Origin: an uncultured Pseudomonas sp.
GTDB lineage: Bacteria > Pseudomonadota > Gammaproteobacteria > Pseudomonadales > Pseudomonadaceae
Length of the DNA: 64,000 nucleotides
Assembly (NCBI RefSeq): GCF_913777995.1
Contig: NZ_CAJYVE010000015.1
Location: 1 to 64,000 of the forward strand
Direction: 5' to 3'
Shown: positions 55,011-64,000 of the stretch, piece by piece
Layout of the letters: each line of letters begins with the position of its first letter
Position numbering within the stretch: the first letter of the stretch is position 1
Program-made: the position numbers and the translations under genes
The notes under the pieces: model-generated
Databases searched by the model: none
Seen by the model: only the letters and a program-made list of their open reading frames with translations
What the model was told of the DNA's origin: nothing

Positions 55011-55826
55011 ATGAAGCGGTTATTAGCAGTGCTGTCGTTAGCTACCCTGAGCGCCTGTTCCAGCGGCCCGCGCTTGGACACCAGCCACCCGTCGGTCAAC
55101 TTCGACAATCGCATCCAGTATGTCGTCCTGCACTACACCTCTGCTTCCCAAGAGCGTTCGCTGCAACTGCTGACCCACGGCGAAGTGAGCAGCCACTACC
55201 TGGTCGGCGACGACGCCCGCGCCACGATCTTCAAGCTGGTGGACGAAAGCGCCCGCGCCTGGCATGCCGGTGAAAGCGAATGGGACGGCCGCACCTGGCT
55301 CAACTCCAGCTCGATTGGCATCGAGATCGTCAACCCTGGCTATACCGATGGCTCCAACGGTCGCCTGTGGTACCCCTACAGCGAGGCGCAGGTGCAGTCG
55401 CTGATCGTGTTGCTCAAGGACATCATCACGCGCAATGGCATCGAGCCGCGCCACATCATCGGCCACAGCGACATCGCCCCGATGCGCAAGCTCGATCCGG
55501 GGCCGCTGTTTCCCTGGAAGCGTCTGGCCCAGGAAGGCATCGGCATCTGGCCCGACGAGCGCCTGGTGGCGGCCCAGCAGGCGCTATACGCTGCGCGCCT
55601 GCCGGACATCCTGTGGTTCCAGCAGCAGCTTGCACGTCTGGGTTACCGCACGCCGCAGACCGGGGTTCTGGATGAAGAAACCCGCAACGTAATCGCCGCG
55701 TTCCAGATGCATTTCCGTCCGCAGCGCTTCGACGGCGAGCCGGATGCGCAGAGCGCAGCGATTCTGCAGGTGCTCAACAGCATGCGTTTTCGCACGCCGG
55801 CCACTCAGAACGGCAGCGCCATGTAG
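55011..55826 (+). CDS. N-acetylmuramoyl-L-alanine amidase lipoprotein (AmiD/AmpDh-type)
   Basis: A 271-residue lipoprotein: lipobox LSAC with Cys16, then an Amidase_2 zinc domain (VLHYTS with His41, SSIGIEIVNPG, IIGHSDIAPMRKLDPGP with His152 and Asp near 162) and a C-terminal peptidoglycan-binding domain (about 200-260). It cleaves the MurNAc-L-Ala bond; Pseudomonas AmpDh homologues affect muropeptide recycling and AmpC induction. Its last 22 bases overlap the end of kinB on the other strand. Confidence 0.92.
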   Translation: MKRLLAVLSLATLSACSSGPRLDTSHPSVNFDNRIQYVVLHYTSASQERSLQLLTHGEVSSHYLVGDDARATIFKLVDESARAWHAGESEWDGRTWLNSSSIGIEIVNPGYTDGSNGRLWYPYSEAQVQSLIVLLKDIITRNGIEPRHIIGHSDIAPMRKLDPGPLFPWKRLAQEGIGIWPDERLVAAQQALYAARLPDILWFQQQLARLGYRTPQTGVLDEETRNVIAAFQMHFRPQRFDGEPDAQSAAILQVLNSMRFRTPATQNGSAM

Positions 55827-57592
55827 AACTGCGTGCCCTGCCCTGGCCGCGAATAGACACCCATGCGCCCCCCGTGCAGTTGCACGATCTCCTTGCACAG
55901 CGCCAGGCCCAGGCCGGCGCCGCCTTTCTTGCGACCCACCTGCACGAAGGGCTCGAAGATGCGCGCCTGATTGCCGTAGGCGATGCCCTCACCGTTGTCT
56001 TCCACGCTGATGATCGCGCGCTCGCCATGGCGCCGGGCTTGCAGACGGATCAGGCCGTTTTCCGGGGTATGGCGCAGCGCGTTGTCCAGCAGGTTGTCCA
56101 GCACCCGGTCCAGCTGCGACTGGTCGGCATGCAGGCGCGGCATGCTCTCCTGGATGTCGAGCTGCAGGATGATGTCCTGCTCCTGGGCGCGCTCGGCGAA
56201 GCGCTGGCGGGCCTGCTGGAGCATGTCTTCGATGTCGCAGGGGGCCAGGGTGAGCTTCTGCAGGCCACTCTGGTAGCGCGAAAAATTCAGCAGATCGTTG
56301 ATCAGCTGCATCAGCCGCTGCATCTCTTCCCTGACCGTGTTGAACAGGTCGGCCTCGCGGCTTTCCTCGGCGAAGCGCACGCGCTCCTGCAGCAGGCCGA
56401 AAGCCATGTGCATGCCGGTGACCGGGGTGCGCAGCTCGTGCGAGGCGCGCAGCACGAACTCGCTGCGTACCCGTTCGAAGGCCCTTTGCTCGGTGACGTC
56501 GTGCATGACCATCACCGCGCCGAGGATCTCGCCGGTGGAATGGCTCACTGGGGTGAGGCTGTAGGTCAGCAGGCGTGATTCGCCATCGATCTCGATACAC
56601 AGGTCTTCGGGCGCACGCTCCAGACTGCCGCCACGCAGGTTGAGAAGGATCTCTTCGTCCAGTTCCGGGCGCGCCAGGGCTTCGCCGGGGCGCTGGCCGA
56701 GGCGGCTCTCGTCCCAGCCAAGCTGACGCTGGGCGACCGGGTTCATGTGCTCCAGGTGACCCTGCTGGTCGATCATCAGCAGTCCGTCGTCGATGCTGTC
56801 GAGCACGGCCTGCAGGCGCTGCTGGCCGGCCACCAGCTCGTCGATATTGGTCGCCTGGTGCTTGCGCAGCGCTTCGGCCATCAGCCCGAAGCGGCGCGTC
56901 AGCTGGTTCATTTCGGCAGCCGGGGAAATCGGCAAGGTGACGTCGAAGTCGCCCTGGCCGATCTTGTCGGCGGCCTTGGCCAGCGCCTCGATGGGGGTGC
57001 CGAAGCGCCGGGCGATGCCATGGGCGGTGACGAAGCCGATGCACAGCACCGCCAGCCCGACCAGGCTCAGCAGGCCGGCGATCCAGTTCGCCCGAGCGCG
57101 TGAGGCGCGCTCGTTGGCGGTGATGTTGTCCAGTGCCGAGCGGTAGGCGCTCAATAGCCCGTTGCGCAGGTGATTGAAGCTGGCGCTCAGTTCGGGGTTG
57201 GTGCGGATGCTCTGGCCGCCGACGCTGTCGCGCCGGTAGCTCTGGATGAAGGTCTGGTAATTGCGCTGGGCTTCCTGGAAGCCGCTTTGGGTGTCGGCCT
57301 TCTGGTCATGCGCAATACCGTCAGCCAGCAGGGCTTCGAATTGCTTCTGCAGCTTATCCAGACTCTGCGGGTCCGGATTGGCGTCGAGCATCAGCACCAG
57401 CTGATCGCCCAGGTTCTGCCGCAGCTTGAGCCCCAGGTCCAGCGTCTTGAAGTTGCGCTGGATCATCGATTCTTGGGTGTGCGCGGTCTGCATCACGCCC
57501 ACCAGGCCCAGTATCAGTCCGAGCAGGGCCACTGTGATCAGGGCCGATATGCTCAGAAACAGGCGGGTGCGCAACTTCATTGCCAATTTCAT
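55805..57592 (-). CDS. kinB: Sensor histidine kinase KinB
   Basis: A 595-residue kinase. It has an N-terminal helix (about 10-33), a periplasmic four-helix sensor (about 35-165), a second helix (about 167-188), a HAMP domain (about 190-245), a PAS domain (about 255-370), HisKA with ASHELRTP (His near 385) and HATPase (DNLLDNALRHTPENG, EDNGEGI, GGAGLGLALCKEI). KinB pairs with AlgB, encoded 19 bp upstream, to control alginate, acyl-homoserine-lactone/virulence traits and carbon use. The pair is in its normal order algB-kinB. Confidence 0.94.
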   Translation of the reverse strand: MKLAMKLRTRLFLSISALITVALLGLILGLVGVMQTAHTQESMIQRNFKTLDLGLKLRQNLGDQLVLMLDANPDPQSLDKLQKQFEALLADGIAHDQKADTQSGFQEAQRNYQTFIQSYRRDSVGGQSIRTNPELSASFNHLRNGLLSAYRSALDNITANERASRARANWIAGLLSLVGLAVLCIGFVTAHGIARRFGTPIEALAKAADKIGQGDFDVTLPISPAAEMNQLTRRFGLMAEALRKHQATNIDELVAGQQRLQAVLDSIDDGLLMIDQQGHLEHMNPVAQRQLGWDESRLGQRPGEALARPELDEEILLNLRGGSLERAPEDLCIEIDGESRLLTYSLTPVSHSTGEILGAVMVMHDVTEQRAFERVRSEFVLRASHELRTPVTGMHMAFGLLQERVRFAEESREADLFNTVREEMQRLMQLINDLLNFSRYQSGLQKLTLAPCDIEDMLQQARQRFAERAQEQDIILQLDIQESMPRLHADQSQLDRVLDNLLDNALRHTPENGLIRLQARRHGERAIISVEDNGEGIAYGNQARIFEPFVQVGRKKGGAGLGLALCKEIVQLHGGRMGVYSRPGQGTQFYMALPF

Positions 57593-57611
57593 GGAACACC
57601 GAGGGGCAGAA

Positions 57612-58958
<1,347 letters not shown>

Positions 58959-59171
58959 TTTTCCTACGCTCCTCAATGAATAGTCTTGGTTAGTCTCGGA
59001 ATCATCGGGCAAGTTGCATGGTCAATTCTGATTGATTATGCGGCATGCATGGTAGCGATCTGCTTGTGCCTTGGCTAACTGGCGGATTTGCCTGCCCGGC
59101 TGTCGTCAAAACCGCCTGGCCCGGCCTTGCGAGGCCTCCGGTGGACTGACCGCCCTGCAAAGGAGAACGTC

Positions 59172-60017
59172 ATGCACCCCTTGAAGAATATCGCCCTGGC
59201 AACCGCCACCGCTGCGCTGTTGGTCGCCCATCCACTGCTGGCCCACGCCGCGCAGGGGGATGCCGCGCCGCTGGTAGAAGCCCGCCAGGAGGGTTCGATC
59301 TGGACCGCCATTGCCTTGAATCGGCACTTGAGTGCGTTCGATATCAAGGTCGCCGTGGATAACGGCACTGCCAAGCTGTCCGGCAAGGTCGAAAACCAGG
59401 TCGAGCGCGAGCTGGCCGAACGCATCGCGCTGGACGTTGATGGCATCGACAAGGTCGACAACCAGCTGCAGATCGATCCTTCGGTGGCCACCGAAGCCGA
59501 TGCCCGCAACGGCCTGGCCCAGCGCTTCGAAGACGCCACCTTGGTGGCGACCATCAAGTCCAAGCTGCTGTGGAGCAACGTGACCCAGGGCATGGAGATC
59601 GAAGTGAGCAGCGACCAGGGCGTGGTCACCCTCAAGGGCCGCGCACAGAGCCCGGAAGCCAAGGAGCTGGCCGGCACCCTGGCGACCAATACCGACGGCG
59701 TGGTCAGCGTCAACAACCTGATCAGCCTCAGCGCTGCCGATTCCATTGCCGCCAAGACCCAGCCCCAGGCCCTGAGCACCACCGAACAGATGAGCGACGC
59801 CTGGGTGACCAGCAAGGTCAAGGCCAGCCTTATTTATAGCCGCAACCTCGACGGCTTGAATATCAAGGTCGATACCCGCGAAGGCGTAGTGACTCTCAAC
59901 GGCATGGTCGCCAACTATGCCGACAAGGAACTGGCCGTGGACATCGCACGTAACATTCGCGGTGTGAAGGGCGTGAACGCCGACGCACTCAAGGTGATGA
60001 CCCGCACCACCGGATGA
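59172..60017 (+). CDS. Exported protein with three BON domains (OsmY-like)
   Basis: A 281-residue periplasmic protein: signal peptide (ATAALLVAHPLLAHA) and three BON repeats (about 40-105, 120-185, 205-275), each with a VTLxGxV-type strand (AKLSGKVEN, VTLKGRAQS, VTLNGMVAN). OsmY-like proteins are osmotic or envelope-stress induced. AAAGGAGA precedes the ATG. Divergent from algB. Confidence 0.9.
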   Translation: MHPLKNIALATATAALLVAHPLLAHAAQGDAAPLVEARQEGSIWTAIALNRHLSAFDIKVAVDNGTAKLSGKVENQVERELAERIALDVDGIDKVDNQLQIDPSVATEADARNGLAQRFEDATLVATIKSKLLWSNVTQGMEIEVSSDQGVVTLKGRAQSPEAKELAGTLATNTDGVVSVNNLISLSAADSIAAKTQPQALSTTEQMSDAWVTSKVKASLIYSRNLDGLNIKVDTREGVVTLNGMVANYADKELAVDIARNIRGVKGVNADALKVMTRTTG

Positions 60018-60147
60018 CCCTCAGGCGCCCCGCGCATTCGTGCAGAACGCACGATGCCAAGGGGGTGATCGTGCAGCTTGCTGGCCAGGATGAATTTCAG
60101 GTCTTTATAAGTTATTGATTTATATAGATTAATTTTCATCTTAAAAC

Positions 60148-60163
60148 TGGCATGCGGCGTGCA
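60148..60163 (+). promoter_or_regulatory. Candidate sigma54 promoter upstream of the small membrane protein gene
   Basis: TGGCATGCGGCGTGCA has exact GG-N10-GC spacing and two mismatches to TGGCACG-N4-TTGCA. It lies 60 bp before the next start codon, in an AT-rich 200-bp gap. Confidence 0.4.
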
Positions 60164-60222
60164 AAACCTCTATCGACAAACCGGAACGGCCGGTTGACAG
60201 GATCGGTAGAGGGAGAGAGCCA

Positions 60223-60531
60223 ATGAACAGTCTGCGTATTGCCCAGCTGCGTATCTCGCCCCGGCGTGTACAGCAAGGCCTTATTGCCAGCCTCGTACTG
60301 CTGCTCACTCTGCTCGCCGTCCAGCAGGTGCAATTCCGGGAACAGGTGCGTGAAGCAGCGGCGCTGCAGCAGGCACTGATTTCCCGGACCCTCCCCACCG
60401 CGGCTGCTGCCACACTCGCCACCCCGGCGAAAGGCGAAGCCAAGGCCCGCAACCTGACCCCTGTCGACGAGCTTGTTTCCCAGGACAGCCCGGTGCCTGT
60501 GCTGCCTGCACAGCAGCGCTGGATTTTCTGA
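60223..60531 (+). CDS. Small single-pass membrane protein, unknown function
   Basis: A 102-residue protein with a basic N-terminus (RIAQLRISPRRVQQG), one membrane helix (about 20-37; LIASLVLLLTLLAVQQV) and a periplasmic-looking tail rich in Ala, Thr and Pro. GGGAGAGAG lies before the ATG. No family recognised. Small membrane-protein genes follow. Confidence 0.65.
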   Translation: MNSLRIAQLRISPRRVQQGLIASLVLLLTLLAVQQVQFREQVREAAALQQALISRTLPTAAAATLATPAKGEAKARNLTPVDELVSQDSPVPVLPAQQRWIF

Positions 60532-60549
60532 CCTGATCGGACCCCCTAG

Positions 60550-60732
<183 letters not shown>

Positions 60733-60733
60733 G

Positions 60734-61198
60734 ATGCGCGCCCTTAGCACCCTACTGGCCGCCGCCCTGTTGATGGGCGGCAGTGCCGCCAGCCTGGCCG
60801 CCAATGACGGCCAGATGCGGGCCAACGAATTACTCCACAACCCCGATTATCGGGAAGCGTGGTCCAAGGTGGTGAAAAAGCAGGAGCGTCTGCCCGAGTG
60901 GGTGATGAACCTGTCTGGCACCGCCGAGCAACAGATGACCGCCGTCACCGAAGACGGCGATCCGTACCTCACCGGTACCTTGTGCGAGACCGCCGACAGC
61001 TGTCGCAGCAAGCGCCTGATCCTTGCCGCCAGCCTGGACAGGAAGCACATGTACGGGCTGTTGGTCGAGGTGCCTGCCGGGCTGCCTGCAGACAAATCGC
61101 CCAAGAGCCATGCGACGTCCCGTTACCTGGGTGAGCCTGACGACGGCATGCAACAACTGCTGCAGGAGGAACTGCGCAAGGATCCGAACTGGTACTGA
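60734..61198 (+). CDS. Ivy-like lysozyme inhibitor
   Basis: A 154-residue exported protein: signal peptide (LLAAALLMGGSAASLA), YREAWSKVVKKQERLPEWVMNLSG and the disulfide loop TLCETADSC, followed by SRYLGEPDDGMQQLLQEEL near the C-terminus. It resembles inhibitors of vertebrate C-type lysozyme (Ivy). The protective loop of E. coli Ivy is CKPHDC; here the loop is one residue longer and lacks the His, so inhibition may differ. It starts one base after the DUF1328 stop. Confidence 0.82.
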   Translation: MRALSTLLAAALLMGGSAASLAANDGQMRANELLHNPDYREAWSKVVKKQERLPEWVMNLSGTAEQQMTAVTEDGDPYLTGTLCETADSCRSKRLILAASLDRKHMYGLLVEVPAGLPADKSPKSHATSRYLGEPDDGMQQLLQEELRKDPNWY

Positions 61199-61904
61199 CC
61201 GGCTGACTTGAGGCTTTCCACGAAAAACGGCGGTAGGGCCGGCTTTCATGGAGCGCCTGAAGAACCGGGGCACTGGACCGTTTCTTTATTCGACCTTGCA
61301 CGACCCGAGGAGGGTGCGTGCATGACCAGGGGGCCGGGATGCACTGACCGATCGGGGTCGGTGCGACCTAGGGGCACAGGGAGTGCCTCCGATGAGGGCC
61401 GGGTCAGGTGAAGCCGCCATGCCAGTCTCGACGCCAGCCAGACGCCCGGACCCGCATGGCGCTTTTTATTGCGTTGCATCCCGCCTCTGGCAGCCCTGAC
61501 CAGCCGCTCTGCAGCGACCGTATGTCTGGCAACGGCGGAAATGATCGGTGTTCGACCATTACAAGACGTGTCAGAACTCAATCCCTCTATTGCCCTGCCA
61601 ATACGACGTAGTAGCCACCTTTCGGCCATATCAGCCATCTCTTGCAGACTTTTCTCACTCCCTTTCGTCGGTTTTCCTATGCTGATTCGGCATGACTTAG
61701 GCCGATATGGCATTAGACGCATTTGGCCGTCGCCTGAATAGTTGCGCCTTTTTTTCGCCTGCTACTGAGCCGGGATGCTCATTTGCGGTGACTTTCCGTA
61801 GGCCGTCCGGGACTGCTGACCACACGTTCGACCCTGCTGCGGAGCCAGCCAGGGCGTGCCGGGTCCCCGAACGACCCAAGGCAGTTCGCACAGGGGTAAT
61901 GACA
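61199..61904. other. Gene-free 700-bp region upstream of gltP
   Basis: It has several short overlapping frames, none with a convincing start site, domain or codon pattern. Weak inverted repeats are visible (for instance GCCATG...CATGGC then CTTTTT near 61418-61470), which may terminate the upstream genes. It must hold the gltP promoter. Confidence 0.55.
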
Positions 61905-63260
61905 ATGAAAAAGGCAAAACTGAGTCTGGCCTGGCAGATTCTGATCGGTCTGGTCCTGGGCATCGCCCTGGGGGCGCTGCTCAACCACTTCGATACCGAG
62001 AAGGCCTGGTGGATCAGCAACGTGCTGCAACCGGCGGGCGATATCTTCATTCGCCTGATCAAGATGATCGTCGTGCCGATCGTGGTCGCCTCGCTGATCG
62101 TCGGTATCGCCGGTGTGGGCGACGCCAAGAAGCTCGGGCGCATCGGCCTGAAGACCATCCTCTACTTCGAGATCGTCACCACCGTGGCCATCGTCGTGGG
62201 CCTGCTGCTGGCCAACCTGTTCCAGCCTGGCCATGGCATCGACATGAGCACCCTGGGCACCGTGGACATCTCCAAGTACAAGGCCACCACCGCCGAAGTG
62301 CAGCATGACCATGCCTTCATCGCCACCCTGTTGAACCTGATTCCATCGAACATCTTCGCCGCCGTGGCCCGGGGCGACATGCTGCCGATCATCTTCTTCT
62401 CGGTGCTGTTCGGCATGGGCCTGGCGACCTTGCAGGATGAGGTCCGCGAGCCGGTGGTCAAGGTGTTCCAGGGCATCTCGGAAACCATGTTCAAGGTCAC
62501 CCACATGATCATGAACTACGCACCGATCGGCGTGTTCGCGCTGATCGCGGTGACCGTCGCCAACTTCGGCTTCGCCTCGCTGCTGCCGCTGGCCAAGCTG
62601 GTGCTGCTGGTGTACTTCGCCATCGCCTTCTTCGCCTTCATGGTGCTGGGCCTGATCGCCCGCCTGTTCGGCTTCTCGATCCTGAAGATCATGCGCATCT
62701 TCAAGGACGAACTGATCCTCGCCTACTCCACCGCCAGCTCCGAGACCGCCTTGCCGCGCGTCATCAGCAAGATGGAAGCCTATGGCGCGCCGAAGGCGAT
62801 CTGCAGCTTCGTGGTGCCGACCGGCTACTCGTTCAACCTCGACGGTTCGACCCTGTACCAGAGCATCGCGGCGATCTTCATCGCCCAGCTGTACGGTATC
62901 GACCTGTCGCTGGGCCAGCAGCTGATGCTGGTGCTGACCCTGATGGTTACCTCCAAAGGCATCGCCGGCGTACCGGGGGTGTCCTTCGTCGTGCTGCTGG
63001 CCACCCTGGGCAGCGTGGGCATTCCGCTGGAGGGCCTGGCCTTCATCGCCGGCGTGGACCGCATCATGGACATGGCGCGTACCGCCCTGAACGTGATCGG
63101 CAATGCCCTGGCGGTACTGGTCATCGCGCGTTGGGAAGGCATGTACGACGACGCCAAGGGCAAGGCCTACTGGGAATCGCTGCCGCACTGGCGCAGCCAG
63201 GACCCGGTGCCGGAAGACCTGGTGCAGACCTCGCACGAGACCGGCAAGCTGCGCGGCTGA
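61905..63260 (+). CDS. gltP: Dicarboxylate/amino acid:cation symporter GltP
   Basis: A 451-residue DAACS transporter with about eight membrane helices and two re-entrant loops. Diagnostic motifs are TASSETALPRVISKM, GYSFNLDGSTLYQ and FVVLLATLGSVGIPLEGLAFIAGVDRIMDMARTALNVIGNALA, including the substrate-binding residues. It imports glutamate/aspartate or C4-dicarboxylates with protons or sodium. ATG 61905 has AGGGG eight bases upstream, better than ATG 61899. Confidence 0.92.
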   Translation: MKKAKLSLAWQILIGLVLGIALGALLNHFDTEKAWWISNVLQPAGDIFIRLIKMIVVPIVVASLIVGIAGVGDAKKLGRIGLKTILYFEIVTTVAIVVGLLLANLFQPGHGIDMSTLGTVDISKYKATTAEVQHDHAFIATLLNLIPSNIFAAVARGDMLPIIFFSVLFGMGLATLQDEVREPVVKVFQGISETMFKVTHMIMNYAPIGVFALIAVTVANFGFASLLPLAKLVLLVYFAIAFFAFMVLGLIARLFGFSILKIMRIFKDELILAYSTASSETALPRVISKMEAYGAPKAICSFVVPTGYSFNLDGSTLYQSIAAIFIAQLYGIDLSLGQQLMLVLTLMVTSKGIAGVPGVSFVVLLATLGSVGIPLEGLAFIAGVDRIMDMARTALNVIGNALAVLVIARWEGMYDDAKGKAYWESLPHWRSQDPVPEDLVQTSHETGKLRG

Positions 63261-63302
63261 CGGCCTGTAGCGCTCGAATGTCGGTCCCTCTCGGGTGGTA
63301 CC

Positions 63303-63342
63303 GGCTTCAAGCGCAATACTGTTCGATTAAGCGCCTGCGGCT
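63303..63342. repeat. Unoccupied copy of the REP-associated repeat
   Basis: Nearly the same as 39520-39560 but running on without interruption into a REP unit. It serves as a natural empty-site reference for the insertion sequence. Confidence 0.75.
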
Positions 63343-63432
63343 GTAGGAGCGAGCTTGCTCGCGAACAGCTGGCAAAGTCGCTGATTTTGCTGTGAACGTG
63401 ACGCCGCCTTCGCGAGCAAGCTCGCTCCCACG
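63342..63432. repeat. Inverted pair of REP units (BIME-like)
   Basis: GTAGGAGCGAGCTTGCTCGCGAA (63342-63364) is complemented by TTCGCGAGCAAGCTCGCTCCCAC (63410-63432) across about 45 bp. It lies between gltP and the next gene and probably also stabilises or terminates gltP mRNA. Confidence 0.85.
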
Positions 63433-63566
63433 GTCTAATTGAACGGTATTGGATTTATCCGGCCACCATCGCGAATGCGGTGCTCGAGATGCCTACCGCC
63501 CCTGCCGGTCGCTCCCGCTCCTGGCCTCCGTTAGAATCCCCCCGGTCTGAAGGGGGGATGTATCCG

Positions 63567-64000
63567 ATGCTCAATGGCCTTTGGCTTGGTTTTTTCGTCG
63601 TGGCGATGGTCGCCGCGCTGGTGCAGTGGCTGGTCGGCGGCAACGCCGGGATCTTCGCCAGCATGGTCGAGAGCATCTTTGCCATGGCCAAGCTGTCGGT
63701 GGAGGTCATGGTCCTGCTGTTCGGCACCCTGACCCTGTGGCTGGGGTTCCTGCGCATTGCCGAGCAGGCCGGGATCGTCGACTGGCTGGGGCGTGTGCTC
63801 AGCCCGCTGTTTGCCCGCCTGATGCCCGAGGTGCCGCGTGGTCACCCGGCGCTGGGCCTGATTACCCTGAACTTCGCCGCCAACGGCCTGGGCCTGGATA
63901 ACGCCGCCACGCCCATCGGCCTCAAGGCCATGAAAGCGCTGCAGGAACTCAACCCCAGCCAGACCACCGCCAGCAACGCGCAGATCCTGTTCCTGGTGCT
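63567..64000 (+). CDS. Nucleoside-recognition/spore-maturation-like membrane protein, N-terminal part (truncated)
   Basis: The first 144 codons are present. The protein starts MLNGLWLGFFVVAMVAALVQ and has several membrane helices with FASMVESIFAMAKLSVEVMV and the SpmA-type signature LNFAANGLGLDNAATPIGLKAMKALQ. These belong to the Gate (nucleoside recognition) domain found in SpmA/SpmB; in pseudomonads the two halves may be fused, which cannot be checked here. AGGGGGG lies eight bases before the ATG. An ATG nine bases upstream is possible. Confidence 0.85.
   Translation, partial: MLNGLWLGFFVVAMVAALVQWLVGGNAGIFASMVESIFAMAKLSVEVMVLLFGTLTLWLGFLRIAEQAGIVDWLGRVLSPLFARLMPEVPRGHPALGLITLNFAANGLGLDNAATPIGLKAMKALQELNPSQTTASNAQILFLV

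Noticed and set aside
61246..61722. A 158-codon minus-strand frame in the spacer before gltP.
   Set aside because: Rich in Arg/Ser, no ribosome site or recognisable domain; typical of a chance frame in GC-rich DNA.

Overview
This 64 kb window is a GC-rich Pseudomonas chromosome segment, most likely from the P. putida group. The evidence is the housekeeping neighbourhood (znuA / zur-znuC-znuB, thrB, DUF2782, polA, an ErsA-like sRNA, engB, cytochrome c4, dsbA, GGDEF, amidase, kinB-algB, BON, gltP), GacA/Rsm-type sRNA genes, REP repeats, and an H1-type type VI secretion (T6SS) locus. No tRNA, rRNA or CRISPR was seen. All assignments come from reading the sequence; no database search was run.

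Region 1 (1-32470) is a complete, divergently organised T6SS locus except for the truncated vgrG. Leftward from about 11.07 kb run tssA, tssB, tssC, hcp, a Tae4 amidase effector with a periplasmic partner, tssE, tssF, tssG, clpV and vgrG. Rightward from about 11.46 kb run fha, tssJ, tssK, tssL (with OmpA-like domain), tssM, tagF, pppA, ppkA, tagT, tagS, tagR and tagQ, then an unassigned membrane-protein pair (candidate effector/immunity) and a membrane M48 metallopeptidase. Order and content follow the P. aeruginosa H1 system with its phosphorylation switch (TagQRST-PpkA-PppA-Fha-TagF), but the Tae4 pair sits where tagJ lies in H1. The divergent intergenic region carries a good sigma54-type promoter match upstream of fha.

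Region 2 (32471-34640) holds two tandem leftward sRNA genes that look like RsmX-family CsrA/RsmA-titrating RNAs. Each has many GGA motifs, a near-identical terminator and a GacA-type upstream element exactly 44 bp from its -10 box. A Fur-box-like palindrome abuts one of them. They are followed by a small membrane protein, a hotdog thioesterase and a glycine-zipper envelope protein.

Region 3 (34670-39503) has a LysR regulator, fdhD and a YdeP/FdhF-like molybdopterin oxidoreductase on the minus strand, then a BON-LysM protein with a Gly-Ser repeat linker.

Region 4 (about 39561-41007) is an IS110-family, IS1111-type insertion sequence with a DEDD transposase and perfect 13-bp subterminal inverted repeats. 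It sits in a REP-like repeat whose unoccupied relative lies near the right end of the window.

Region 5 (41046-64000) is core chromosome: a lipoprotein; zinc uptake (znuA, zur-znuC-znuB around a Zur-box-like site); homoserine kinase; DUF2782; DNA polymerase I; an ErsA-like sRNA with an AlgU-type promoter; engB; cytochrome c4; dsbA; an EEP-family hydrolase overlapping a diguanylate cyclase; a lipoprotein amidase; the KinB/AlgB two-component system; a three-BON periplasmic protein; small membrane proteins; an Ivy-like lysozyme inhibitor; gltP; and the start of a nucleoside-recognition (spore-maturation-like) membrane protein.
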